43,706 bases of DNA from Enhygromyxa salina (GTDB lineage Bacteria; Myxococcota_A; Polyangia; Nannocystales; Nannocystaceae): NCBI RefSeq assembly GCF_000737335.2, contig NZ_JMCC02000106.1:1-43706 (forward strand), read 5' to 3'. A model generated the notes under the pieces. It did no database searches, had not been told where the DNA came from, and worked only from the letters and a program-made list of their open reading frames with translations. Of this stretch, positions 8,074-15,786 are shown piece by piece (position 1 is the first letter of the stretch; each line of letters starts with the position of its first letter). Position numbers and translations under genes: made by a program.

Positions 8074-9261
8074 TCACGGCTGCGGCGGGCAGGGGAACTC
8101 GGCCTCGAGCTCGCCTGCGTCGAACAGCGCATCGCATGAGCCATTGCACAGCTCGATGCTATCGAGCGCGCCGTTCGGGTCGGTAAACACCCACCCGTCC
8201 CCGTCGGCGCAGCTGTCGACTCGCGGGATCGTTTGACCGCCGATCACGATCGTCAGCTCGTCGATGCTCGCCGCTTCCATGTCGAGCTTGACGGTGCAGC
8301 TGACCGCAGATGCGATCTCATCGAGCGCGGCCAGCAGCGCGGTCGCGTCGGTCGCGTCGTAAAAGCCGACCTCGCCATCGAGCGCGACGCCGCCGACCTG
8401 CGCGACCTCGTCGAGCTTCATTCGCGGGTTGGTGGCGGGCGAGATGCTCTCGGACTCGATATCGATGCCGATCACATAGGTGGGGATGTGGGCGCGATCC
8501 CACGCGTCGGCGACGACCAGCGGCAGGTTCTCGTCGTAGACGCCGAACCGGGCGTCGCCTGGCTGGGATAGGTCGCAGTTGGCGGCGCCGTCGGTGACCA
8601 GGATCATCGCCGCGGGCAGCTCACCCAGCGACTCGAGTGCTGCCAGCGCCGTCGAGATCCCCGCGGCGGCCGGCGTCGCGCCGTATAGGCCGAGGTCATC
8701 GGCAGCGGGAATTGACGCGAGGATCGCATTGGCGTTGTCCAGCGCAGGGGCGACCTCGGGCTGGTCCGATACCACGCACGCGCTGTCGTAGCTCGAGGTG
8801 GCGTCGATCGAAGGAAACAGCGTGAGGCCGAGCTTCATGCCGTCTTGATACTGATTGGTGATCGCGGCGACGGTCGCGTGGAGGCTGTGCCAGCGGGTGA
8901 CCTTTGGGGTGTCCGAGTTGTCGTCGTCGTCCCATTTGTGGTTGACCATGCTGCGAGACTTATCGAGCACCAGGATCACGTTTGGCGGTATATTGGATGC
9001 GATCGCAGTGGTCGATTCACAGCTTGGGCCGCTGTCGTCGCCGCCGTCGTCGCCGCTGTCGTCGCCGTCGCCGTCGCCGCTGTCGTCGCCGTCGCCGCCG
9101 GGCAGATCAGGCGGCAGCGGCTCGGTGTCGCCAGATTCCTCGATGGCGATGCCATCGCCGTCGAGCGGTGTGTCATCCCGTTCCTCATTGCACGCAGTGA
9201 TCAGCGTGGCTCCAGCGAGGGCGAATAACGATGTGGTCAAACTGCGTGATAGATCTGGCAT
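8074..9261 (-). CDS. VWA-domain lipoprotein
   Basis: 395 residues. The signal ends at LITAC (lipidated C24), followed by an acidic linker rich in GDGDDSGDD. The VWA domain begins PNVILVLDKSRSM, a DxSxS metal site, followed by LGLTLFPS and AMILVTDGAANC. A C-terminal Cys-containing part (SCTVKLDMEA, SCADGDGWVF, CNGSCDAL) is typical of a myxobacterial VWA lipoprotein family. Probably a surface metal-dependent binding protein. Its stop lies 11 bp from the stop of the convergent repeat lipoprotein. The low-complexity acidic linker is encoded by a GTC-rich stretch near 9030-9110. Confidence 0.85.
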   Translation of the reverse strand: MPDLSRSLTTSLFALAGATLITACNEERDDTPLDGDGIAIEESGDTEPLPPDLPGGDGDDSGDGDGDDSGDDGGDDSGPSCESTTAIASNIPPNVILVLDKSRSMVNHKWDDDDNSDTPKVTRWHSLHATVAAITNQYQDGMKLGLTLFPSIDATSSYDSACVVSDQPEVAPALDNANAILASIPAADDLGLYGATPAAAGISTALAALESLGELPAAMILVTDGAANCDLSQPGDARFGVYDENLPLVVADAWDRAHIPTYVIGIDIESESISPATNPRMKLDEVAQVGGVALDGEVGFYDATDATALLAALDEIASAVSCTVKLDMEAASIDELTIVIGGQTIPRVDSCADGDGWVFTDPNGALDSIELCNGSCDALFDAGELEAEFPCPPQP

Positions 9262-9779
9262 TGGGCCAATTCCTCTCGAACTCTAGCCATGGAAAAGCAA
9301 GGTCTGGGCCATCTTGCATTCCATCGTTGAATGCACTTCTCGTTCGCAATGTGATGGTGTCACTAGTCGCTCGCGCTTCGTTATTGCTCGGTTGGCAATT
9401 GCGGTCGCCACTCGACTGGCGAATGAAAACTGGACTAACCATGGTGGGAATTCCCGCCGGTTCTAGAGCGCGAGGAGACCGTGGTGGTGCAATGCATCGT
9501 GTCGCCTCGTGCCGGCGCGGTGGTCGCCCGCAGCCAAAGAGACCCACGTCGACTGGCGGTCACGGGTGGAGGCACTCATCTTGTCACTCAATGCCATAGT
9601 GAGCGGGGAATCGGCTGGCGGCCGCCGCCGCTCATGTGCTCGAGCACCGCGCAGACCACGAATTCCAGCTGATTTGCGGTTTTTGTGATCGGTTCAGCCC
9701 GATCTGACACTACCTGTCTAGTCACCGGCGTGCTTCCGTCGATGGCTGTAGGTGTTTGTCACCACGTTCGAGACACACA
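9262..9779. other. Gene-free stretch upstream of VWA lipoprotein
   Basis: About 520 bp with visibly lower GC than the flanking genes and frequent stops in all frames. No gene was recognised. It should hold the promoter of the minus-strand VWA lipoprotein at its left end and the 3' untranslated part of the MNIO operon at its right end. Confidence 0.5.
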
Positions 9780-9807
9780 GAAGAGACGGCTTCGCGGCCG
9801 TCTCTTC
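9780..9807 (-). terminator. Hairpin downstream of the MNIO operon
   Basis: A perfect 11-bp inverted repeat (GAAGAGACGGC and its complement) with a 6-nt loop lies 39 bp after the stop of the BufC-like gene. No strong T-run follows on the minus strand, so it may be a weak terminator or an RNA-stabilising hairpin; it is placed as expected for the end of this operon. Confidence 0.6.
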
Positions 9808-9846
9808 ACTTTTGCGTGCGGGCGAGTCCCCGGGGTGCTGGAAGGG

Positions 9847-10665
9847 TCATGGATACCCGCCAAGCAGCACGTGACGGTCGATCAGATCAGCGAGCGTCAC
9901 GGCCGTGACCGCGAGGATCTCGTCATCGAGGGTCTCGCCCATGGCTTCGCACGCGCCGAACAGCGCCTCTCGCAGGGTCTTGCCCGCGATCAGCAGCTCG
10001 AGCATGTGCGCCGAACGTGGCTTGATGTCGACGAAGCGGGGCTGCTCATCGGCGTGGCGGTACGCGATCACGGCGTGCCCCTTGGGTGTCAGCTCGGGCT
10101 CGGCCTCGGGGTCGTACTTGGTCGGCAGGCGATGGACGGCCCAGCGATAGCGGACCAGCTCGACCGTGGCGTTGCAGACGATCGGCTGCTCGAGCTGGAT
10201 GCCAACCTCTGTCTGGGGGTGGACCTCGCGCGGATCATTGCGGAGCGCGCGAATGCAGATCTGATGGGCGGCGAGCTCGCCAATCCACGCCGGAACCGAT
10301 GGATCCGCGTCCCAGCGCGGGCGCGCCCAGCTCAGGAACTCGGCTGGGACGTCGCGCAGGTACACTGTCTTGGGTCCTGGATCGGCGATCCACGCGTCTA
10401 GATCAGCGCGCAGCCGGTCATCGCCGAGCCGCTGCGCGGCGCCGCCGATGAAGGTTCGAACGGTCTTGAACAGCCGGCCGTGGACCATGTGATGGTAGGC
10501 GAGCAGCCGCTGAGGGCCACAGGCCAACATGCCCGCGCGGGTCTGTTCGTCGAGTCCGAGCCCGGCGAGTGCAGCGCTGGGATCCTGGACGATGCGATCA
10601 TGGATCGCGCGATCCCGGATGACCTGGCCGAGCGCGGACCGGATCTGATCGGGCTCAACCGACAC
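9847..10665 (-). CDS. BufC/HvfC-like partner protein of the MNIO enzyme
   Basis: 272 residues from GTG 10665, which overlaps the end of the MNIO gene by 11 bp and has GAGG six nt upstream; the frame is open further upstream but that would lie inside the MNIO gene. The N-terminus (IRSALGQVIRDRAI..., GPQRLLAYHHMVHGRLFKTVRTFIGG) and especially VYLRDVPAEFLSWARPRWDADPSVPAWIGELAAHQ resemble the DUF2063-like partner proteins BufC/HvfC. In known MNIO pathways these recruit the precursor peptide to the enzyme. The C-terminal half (about 140-272), with ITAVTLADLIDRHVLL-like helices, resembles the winged-helix-like domain of these partners. Role inferred from family and position. Confidence 0.72.
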   Translation of the reverse strand: MSVEPDQIRSALGQVIRDRAIHDRIVQDPSAALAGLGLDEQTRAGMLACGPQRLLAYHHMVHGRLFKTVRTFIGGAAQRLGDDRLRADLDAWIADPGPKTVYLRDVPAEFLSWARPRWDADPSVPAWIGELAAHQICIRALRNDPREVHPQTEVGIQLEQPIVCNATVELVRYRWAVHRLPTKYDPEAEPELTPKGHAVIAYRHADEQPRFVDIKPRSAHMLELLIAGKTLREALFGACEAMGETLDDEILAVTAVTLADLIDRHVLLGGYP

Positions 10666-11560
10666 TGGCGACCTCGGGCTCGATGCAGGCGCGGGCGCGG
10701 CGGGCGAGGGCGAGGTCGTAGCTGGCCTGCAGCGCGGCGACTTCATCGAGCAGCTCGGAGAGCGGCGGTATCTTCTTGTCGCGCTCGAGCAACACCGGCA
10801 CCGGGCCCGTTCGCTCGACGACGAACGCCATCAGCTCGTGAACCGTGGGTTCGGCGGTCGCGCCGTGGTCGTCGAGGAACATGTCGAAGCGCTCCCAGTG
10901 GGTGTGGCCAGCGACGTGAAGCTGAACCACGCGGTCCAGTGGGTAGTCGGCGACCATCTCGCGCACGTCGAACCCAAAGTTCTTGGAGTTGACGTGCACG
11001 TTGTTGACGTCGAACAGCAGGCCGCAGTCGGCCAGTTCGCACACCATCGTCATGAACGCGGCCTCGCTCATCTGCGGCTGGCCCATCGGGAGGTAGTACG
11101 AGATGTTCTCGACCGCGAGCGGGCGCTCGAGGCGATCTTGCGCTTCACGGATCCGGTCAGCGACGCGGTGCGCGGTGGCTTCGTCGAGCGGGAGCGGCAG
11201 CAGATCGTGCAGCACGGCCCCCTGTTCGGTCGAGAAGCACAGGTGGTCGCTGTGCCAGCTGCCGCCGTGGCGAGCCAAGAACCCGCGCAGATCTTTAAAG
11301 TAGTTGGGGCAAAACGGCTCGATCGAGCCAAGCGACATCATGAGGCCGTGGGTGATCAACCGGTTGCGGGCCGCGATGTCCTCGAACAGGCGGACCATGC
11401 GGCCGCCGCGGTTCATGTAGTTCTCGGGGCTGACCTCGAAGAAGGCGACGCGGTCGTCGGCGAGCCCCTTTTGGACGTCGGCCATGAACTCGGCGCGCAG
11501 CCCCAAGCCGACGCCCGTTGGCGTGCTGGGGTTGTGAAGTCGTTCACGCATGTTGGTCAT
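10655..11560 (-). CDS. DUF692/MNIO multinuclear non-heme iron oxidative enzyme (BufB/MbnB-like)
   Basis: 301 residues from ATG 11560 (MTNMRERLHN); a longer in-frame start at 11605 would run into the attenuator hairpin. Metal-ligand-type motifs of the MNIO family stand in order: HGLMMSLGS (H71), WHSDH (H103, H106), VENISYY (E151), DVNNVHVNSKNFGFD (D184, N187), QLHVAGH (H215, H219), DDHGA (D231, H232) and LLERDKKIP (E259). The family forms a TIM barrel with two or three irons and oxidises cysteine or asparagine side chains in RiPP precursors, for example to oxazolone/thioamide or thiooxazole. The precursor gene lies immediately upstream and the BufC-like gene overlaps downstream, so its substrate is very probably the Cys-repeat lipoprotein. 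Confidence 0.93.
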   Translation of the reverse strand: MTNMRERLHNPSTPTGVGLGLRAEFMADVQKGLADDRVAFFEVSPENYMNRGGRMVRLFEDIAARNRLITHGLMMSLGSIEPFCPNYFKDLRGFLARHGGSWHSDHLCFSTEQGAVLHDLLPLPLDEATAHRVADRIREAQDRLERPLAVENISYYLPMGQPQMSEAAFMTMVCELADCGLLFDVNNVHVNSKNFGFDVREMVADYPLDRVVQLHVAGHTHWERFDMFLDDHGATAEPTVHELMAFVVERTGPVPVLLERDKKIPPLSELLDEVAALQASYDLALARRARACIEPEVASVG

Positions 11561-11567
11561 TGGCGGC

Positions 11568-11611
11568 AAAATTGAGAAAAGCGCCCGGGCCGAAACGACG
11601 ACCACGGGCGC
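11568..11611 (-). terminator. Attenuator-like hairpin between precursor and maturation genes
   Basis: On the minus strand GCGCCCG (11605-11611) pairs with CGGGCGC (11581-11587), with further GG/CC pairing inside the loop. It is followed directly by TTTTCTCAATTTT (11568-11580). This is the form of a rho-independent terminator, lying between the precursor stop and the MNIO start. Partial read-through would give more precursor than enzyme, as is common in RiPP operons (inference). Confidence 0.72.
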
Positions 11612-11652
11612 AAGTCAGCGGTCACAGACCGCGGTTGTCAAATCCAGTTGAC

Positions 11653-11934
11653 TCAGGCAGCGCCGCTGCAAGAGGCTTCGTCCGACTCGCCGCTGCAGGA
11701 GGCTTCTTCGTCGCCACCGGCGCCATCGGCCGGGGCGTCTTCGCCGCTGCAGGAGGCCTCGGCGTCGTCGCCCTTGCAGGAAGCTTCGCCTTCGCCCTCG
11801 GCGGGGCCAGCCGAATCACCGGCCTCGACCTCGTCAGGGTTGGTGGTCTCGCCTTCCTTCTTGCAGCCAGTGAGGGTGAGGGTGCCTGCGCTAAGGATGG
11901 CCAGGGTGGCCACGATGTCCTTGAGGTTTGCCAT
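11653..11934 (-). CDS. Putative lipoprotein RiPP precursor with four EASC(S/K)G motifs
   Basis: 93 residues from ATG 11934 (MANLKDIVAT), with AGGA eight nt upstream. The N-terminus is a signal peptide ending in a canonical lipobox LTGC (C24). An acidic, Gly/Ala/Glu-rich region follows. The C-terminal half has four repeats: EASCKG (C53), EASCSG (C62), EASCSG (C80) and EASCSG (C89), the last ending three residues before the stop. Apart from C24 these are the only cysteines. Known MNIO substrates of the bufferin/HvfA type are secreted small proteins with repeated Glu-x-x-Cys-x-Gly motifs (such as EGKCG) whose cysteines are modified and bind copper. By analogy this peptide is the substrate of the adjacent enzyme, but membrane-anchored. 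The modification and the metal are not known. Confidence 0.82.
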   Translation of the reverse strand: MANLKDIVATLAILSAGTLTLTGCKKEGETTNPDEVEAGDSAGPAEGEGEASCKGDDAEASCSGEDAPADGAGGDEEASCSGESDEASCSGAA

Positions 11935-12189
11935 TACGTTTGTCCTGATCCTTCGTCGATATGCCCGGGGGGTGAGTTGCACTCGAACGGAGTTCGTCGG
12001 TGGGGGTCCCCGGGTCGCTGAGATTGGGCGGATGCATATCATGGTCGCGGGCGTGCGTCACTGAACAACTGAATAGAAAATGTGCAAAAGCTCGCCTACC
12101 TGAGCCAAGGTTTTCGCGGTCGCGGCCAAACCGGCGAATTTAGTGCGCTGCTAGCCCTCTGGAGGATGTATGCGGGACCGCACGTTCGT
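11935..12189 (-). promoter_or_regulatory. Upstream region of the precursor/MNIO operon
   Basis: About 255 bp lie between the precursor start and the stop of the next minus-strand gene. This stretch should carry the operon promoter. I could not identify a convincing sigma-70 promoter or a metal-sensor operator by eye; the part nearest 12070-12110 is A/T-rich relative to its surroundings. Confidence 0.4.
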
Positions 12190-13800
12190 TCATGGCTGTT
12201 GATTTTTGGAAGCGAACAGGCCCTCGCGGAGCCGGACATTGTCAATTGGGTTGGCGAGCAGACGTATATCGCTGGAGTCGATCTCGACCGCCAAGCGGTG
12301 CAGCTGCTCGACATCTGGTGGCGTGGACTTTGCTTGGAGGTGCCGAGCGACGATCTTGGACGGCGAGATCTCGCCGCGGAGCTCGCCTGCGGCACGCCAG
12401 CGCGCGACCTCGGCGTCCATCATCTCGAGCAACTCCTCGGCCGGCCAGCGCCGATGCTCGAGGGCGAGCTTCTGCAGCATCACGCACAGATCGTCGAGCG
12501 ACCGCCGGCCACCCGATGCCGCGCGGATGCTGACGTCGAGATCGAAGGCGATCGCGGCGCCACCCCAGTACACGCGCCTGTAGCCGCCGCTGCTGCGCAT
12601 GTTGTCGCTCGCGTGGGCGAGCGTGCGAAGCCCTCCACCGCCGCGGCGAAACCCGCGGGCCAGCGCGGCGAGGGCCAGACGGATCTGTTCGTCGTGGGCA
12701 CGGTCTTCGCGGCTGTCAGCCGTGTTGGCGTTGTCCTCGGGCGGCGAAGACTCGCCGTCGCCGAGCAGACCTTGGCGCGCGCGAAGGATCTCTGTGTAGT
12801 AGGTGACGAAGCCCTCGGACATCCATGGGTCGGCGACCAACGGCATGCCGAGGTGCAAGAGCTCGTGGGTGGCGACCCACTCGCCTGGGAGCTCGGCATC
12901 GGTCGCGTCGCTGTTGAGGATCAGCATCACGCTGCCCCCTCCACCGCGGCGCGCCATGCCAAACATCACCGGGGCGTCACCCCAGCCCGCGGTGGGGACC
13001 ACGACCACCGACACGCGCTCGCGTGGGAACCGACCATGCAGCTCGGCCGAGCTCAGCGCCGCGGTCCGCAACCACGCTTCGATGCCAGCGTCGCTGGCCG
13101 CTCGCTGGCCATCGAGGACGGCGACCTCGAACTCGCACTGCGCAACCGTGAACTCGATCGGTCGATACCGGCCCAAGGCGATCCACGCGTTCCAGCCGAA
13201 GGTGGTGTGATCGAGGCGCCGCCAGCCGTCAGCGCCGTCGGCCTCGCCAGCTGGTATGTGGGGCCACGGTACGGTGGCGGCGACGCCCTTGGGCAGCTCG
13301 AAGCGGGCCCGGGCGTTGATGTTGGCTGGGACCACGGCCGGGTACCAGAGCCAGCGATCGGGCGCGAGCATGATCGAGTCGCCGCGTCGTGTCGTGTCGC
13401 GTCCACCCGCGCGGACCGCTGCTTCGAGGTCGATCTCGAGATCGAGGCAGCCATGCTCACCTAGGGTCTCGACCACGAGATTCTGTCCGTCCCGCGCGAG
13501 CACCGGGCCGCCGCGGACCCGCGCGGAAGCCACAAACGACATCGCGTCACCCATGCTGCGCAGGCGGGTTGGCCGAGGGCCTTCGATGCACAGCCCCAAG
13601 TGCAGCTGCTCGAGCGCTTCGTCAACGCGGATCTCGTAGGACCAGCGGGCCGCGGCGCCCGTGCGCTCGGTGTCATCTTCCGCGGGTTGCGGGGGCTCGC
13701 TGGCCAGCTTGGGCGCGCAGCTGCACACGAACACGACGACCAGCAACAACAGCCATGAGGATGCGGCGCGGCAGGTGAAGCGCTGGGCTGAGGTCCACAT
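12190..13800 (-). CDS. HELLH metallopeptidase-like lipoprotein
   Basis: 536 residues from ATG 13800 (MWTSAQRF). The frame continues open upstream but that part is antisense to the divergent MFS gene. The signal segment SSWLLLLVVVFVCSC ends at a lipobox-like VCSC. The first half is a beta-rich domain resembling the N-terminal domain of M1/M61 peptidases (RFELPKGVAATVPWPH). The zinc motif HELLH is at residues 312-316, and WMSEGFVTYYTE supplies a candidate third ligand at E329. The gluzincin spacing here is 12 residues, against 18 in classical M1 enzymes. A helical C-terminal region follows. Predicted envelope aminopeptidase or protease acting on peptides; the substrate is unknown. Confidence 0.78.
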   Translation of the reverse strand: MWTSAQRFTCRAASSWLLLLVVVFVCSCAPKLASEPPQPAEDDTERTGAAARWSYEIRVDEALEQLHLGLCIEGPRPTRLRSMGDAMSFVASARVRGGPVLARDGQNLVVETLGEHGCLDLEIDLEAAVRAGGRDTTRRGDSIMLAPDRWLWYPAVVPANINARARFELPKGVAATVPWPHIPAGEADGADGWRRLDHTTFGWNAWIALGRYRPIEFTVAQCEFEVAVLDGQRAASDAGIEAWLRTAALSSAELHGRFPRERVSVVVVPTAGWGDAPVMFGMARRGGGGSVMLILNSDATDAELPGEWVATHELLHLGMPLVADPWMSEGFVTYYTEILRARQGLLGDGESSPPEDNANTADSREDRAHDEQIRLALAALARGFRRGGGGLRTLAHASDNMRSSGGYRRVYWGGAAIAFDLDVSIRAASGGRRSLDDLCVMLQKLALEHRRWPAEELLEMMDAEVARWRAAGELRGEISPSKIVARHLQAKSTPPDVEQLHRLAVEIDSSDIRLLANPIDNVRLREGLFASKNQQP

Positions 13801-13842
13801 TGGCGTGCGCCGCCGGAGTTTAGCAGCCGTGGCGCGCGAATC

Positions 13843-15234
13843 ATGTGGGAGCATGCGCGCGTGAGCGGGACGACGCCCAGGCAAGTGACGCGCGAGCACG
13901 CGCTGGCCGTGCTGATCGTGCTGAGCGCGATCAACTTCGTCAACTACATCGATCGCTATGTGCTCGCGGCCGTGCTCGAGAGCGTGCGCGTGGACTTTGG
14001 CCTGGGCGACGCCGACGCCGGTCTGCTCGGGTTGATGTTCATGGTCGTGTACATGATCGCCTCGCCGTTCACGGGCTGGCTGGGTGATCGAAGCACGCGC
14101 AAGTACTTGGTCGCGGGCGGCGTCGCGCTGTGGAGCCTGGCGACGGTCGGCAGCGGCTACGCCGAGTCGTACGGGGAGCTCATGGTCTCGCGCGCGCTGG
14201 TCGGGATCGGCGAGGCTGGCTACGCGACCGTGGCTCCGGCGATGATCGCGGATCTGTTCGCGCCGCAAAAGCGCGGCCGGATGCTTGCCTACTTCTATTT
14301 GGCGATCCCGATGGGCTCGGCGCTGGGCTATGTGCTTGGTGGAGCTGTCGCCGGCAACTGGGAGGCCTTCGTCAGTCCCGAGCTGTTGCAGCTGCTGGGC
14401 TTGGCAGAGGCGGCAGATCCAGGCTGGCGGCTCGCGTTCTTGTTTGCCGGGGCGCCTGGGTTGTTGTTTGCGATCGCGGCCATGGCGTTGCCCGAGCCCG
14501 TTCGGGGCGGCATGGATGGCGACGCGGGCAAGGGCGAGGCCGGGCTCGACAATCCGTGGCTGGGGATCAAGCGATTGTTTCGCAGCCCAGGGTGGCGGGC
14601 GACGACCGGCGGCATGGTGCTGATGACCTTCACGCTTGGCGGGCTGGCGTTCTGGATGCCTACCTTTTTTCAGCGGGCGCACGGCATGGGCGCGGGCGAG
14701 GCGGGCACGGTGTTTGGTGGCGTCACGGTCGTGGCGGGCCTGATCGCGACCTTGGTTGGCGGGTGGCTGGGCGATCGAGCGTTCGCGCGCGGGCAGGGCG
14801 GGTACCTGCGCGTCAGTGGTTGGGGGCTGCTGCTCGGCGCGCCCGTGGTCCTGGGCATGGGGCTGCTGGGGCTGCGCGTCCCCGTGCTGGCGCTGACCTT
14901 CGTGGCCGAGTTCTTCTTGTTTCTAAACACCGGGCCGCTCAACGCGGCGCTGGTTGGGTGCGTGCCCGCGAACCTGCGCGCGAGCTCGATCGCCGTTAAC
15001 GTGCTGATGATCCACGCGCTTGGGGACGCGATCTCGCCGTACTTGATCGGGGCCGTCTCGGAGGGGGTCGGGCCGGCGTTGGCGGGCAGCGTGTTTGGTG
15101 CCACCGCCGAGATCGCGGGCTTGCGCTTGGCCTTGATGGTGACCGCGGTGCCGCTGGCGATTGGTGGGTTGTGGTTGCTGCGTGGGGCGGGGGCGCTCGA
15201 TCGCAACCCGCAGGGGCTCGCGGCGCGCGACTAA
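13843..15234 (+). CDS. MFS transporter, Spinster-like
   Basis: About 463 residues with twelve predicted membrane helices and no large soluble domain. The first loop GWLGDRSTRKYL matches the MFS motif GxLaDrxGrkxx, and NYIDRYVLAAVLESV at the start of helix 1 is typical of the Spinster/Spns subgroup (lipid or organic-anion transporters), as is ALVGIGEAGYATVAPAMIADLF in helix 4. A second GGWLGDRAFARG loop lies between helices 8 and 9. A GTG at 13861 (MSGTTPRQVTREH) is an equally plausible start. It is divergent from the HELLH lipoprotein, 42 bp apart, and its stop overlaps the convergent cupin gene by 4 bp. Substrate cannot be predicted. Confidence 0.85.
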   Translation: MWEHARVSGTTPRQVTREHALAVLIVLSAINFVNYIDRYVLAAVLESVRVDFGLGDADAGLLGLMFMVVYMIASPFTGWLGDRSTRKYLVAGGVALWSLATVGSGYAESYGELMVSRALVGIGEAGYATVAPAMIADLFAPQKRGRMLAYFYLAIPMGSALGYVLGGAVAGNWEAFVSPELLQLLGLAEAADPGWRLAFLFAGAPGLLFAIAAMALPEPVRGGMDGDAGKGEAGLDNPWLGIKRLFRSPGWRATTGGMVLMTFTLGGLAFWMPTFFQRAHGMGAGEAGTVFGGVTVVAGLIATLVGGWLGDRAFARGQGGYLRVSGWGLLLGAPVVLGMGLLGLRVPVLALTFVAEFFLFLNTGPLNAALVGCVPANLRASSIAVNVLMIHALGDAISPYLIGAVSEGVGPALAGSVFGATAEIAGLRLALMVTAVPLAIGGLWLLRGAGALDRNPQGLAARD

Positions 15235-15737
15235 GGAGTTGGCGTCCAGGCCTGGTACTTCGCCGCTGGCTCCGGCCCCGCGAACACCTGCAGCCCGATC
15301 ATCTCTGCGTCACCATTTTGAAAGCTGACCTCGGCGTTGGCCGGCATGTAGATCGTGGTGCCGGGCCCGAGCTCGTGGGTCTCACCGTCGATCGTCATGG
15401 TCCCGCTGCCCTCGAGCACGTGGATGTACTCCTCCGTTGGATCCCGGTGGACGGGAACGGCGGCGCCCGCGTCCATGCGCAGCCGGCCAAGGTAGGCGTT
15501 TTGGCCAAGCGCGAGGTGAGTGATCGTCGCCGTGCCGTTGGGCGCGACAAAGGAGGGCGCGTCGGCGAGCGCGACCACGGTGGCCTGGACGGCGCTCGGC
15601 TCGGCTGGCGCTGGATCGTTGGCGCCGCCGCCCTCCGCCGGGGCATCGGTCGCCGCCGAGGTCTGCAGCGCCACGCTGGTGCATGCGCCAAGCAAGAAAG
15701 TCAGGACCAGAGCGGCGGGGGACGAGGGGGAACGCAT
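15231..15737 (-). CDS. Cupin-domain lipoprotein
   Basis: 168 residues from ATG 15737 (MRSPSSPAAL); an upstream ATG at 15755 lacks a reason to be preferred. The lipobox is LLGAC. After an Ala/Pro/Glu linker there is a single RmlC-type cupin: PVHRDPTEEYIHVLEGSGTM contains the first cupin motif with histidine and glutamates as metal ligands (HxDPTEEYxxVLEG), and GPGTTIYMPANAEVSF the second. Cupins of this size bind a metal and a small ligand or act as dioxygenases or isomerases. Here it sits in the envelope as a lipoprotein and has no obvious operon partner; it is divergent from the first serine protease. Confidence 0.82.
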   Translation of the reverse strand: MRSPSSPAALVLTFLLGACTSVALQTSAATDAPAEGGGANDPAPAEPSAVQATVVALADAPSFVAPNGTATITHLALGQNAYLGRLRMDAGAAVPVHRDPTEEYIHVLEGSGTMTIDGETHELGPGTTIYMPANAEVSFQNGDAEMIGLQVFAGPEPAAKYQAWTPTP

Positions 15738-15786
15738 GGCGCAGCTTAGCGGCAAGCCCAGACGCTTGTCGCGGTATGGTGCGCCC

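Noticed and set aside
9685..10401. Plus-strand open frame of 238 codons
   Set aside because: Antisense to the BufC-like gene, which has a family match, a ribosome-binding site and good codon use; this frame matches nothing.
13801..14682. Upstream extension of the HELLH peptidase frame
   Set aside because: The extra 294 codons are antisense to the MFS transporter, and the lipoprotein signal begins at ATG 13800.
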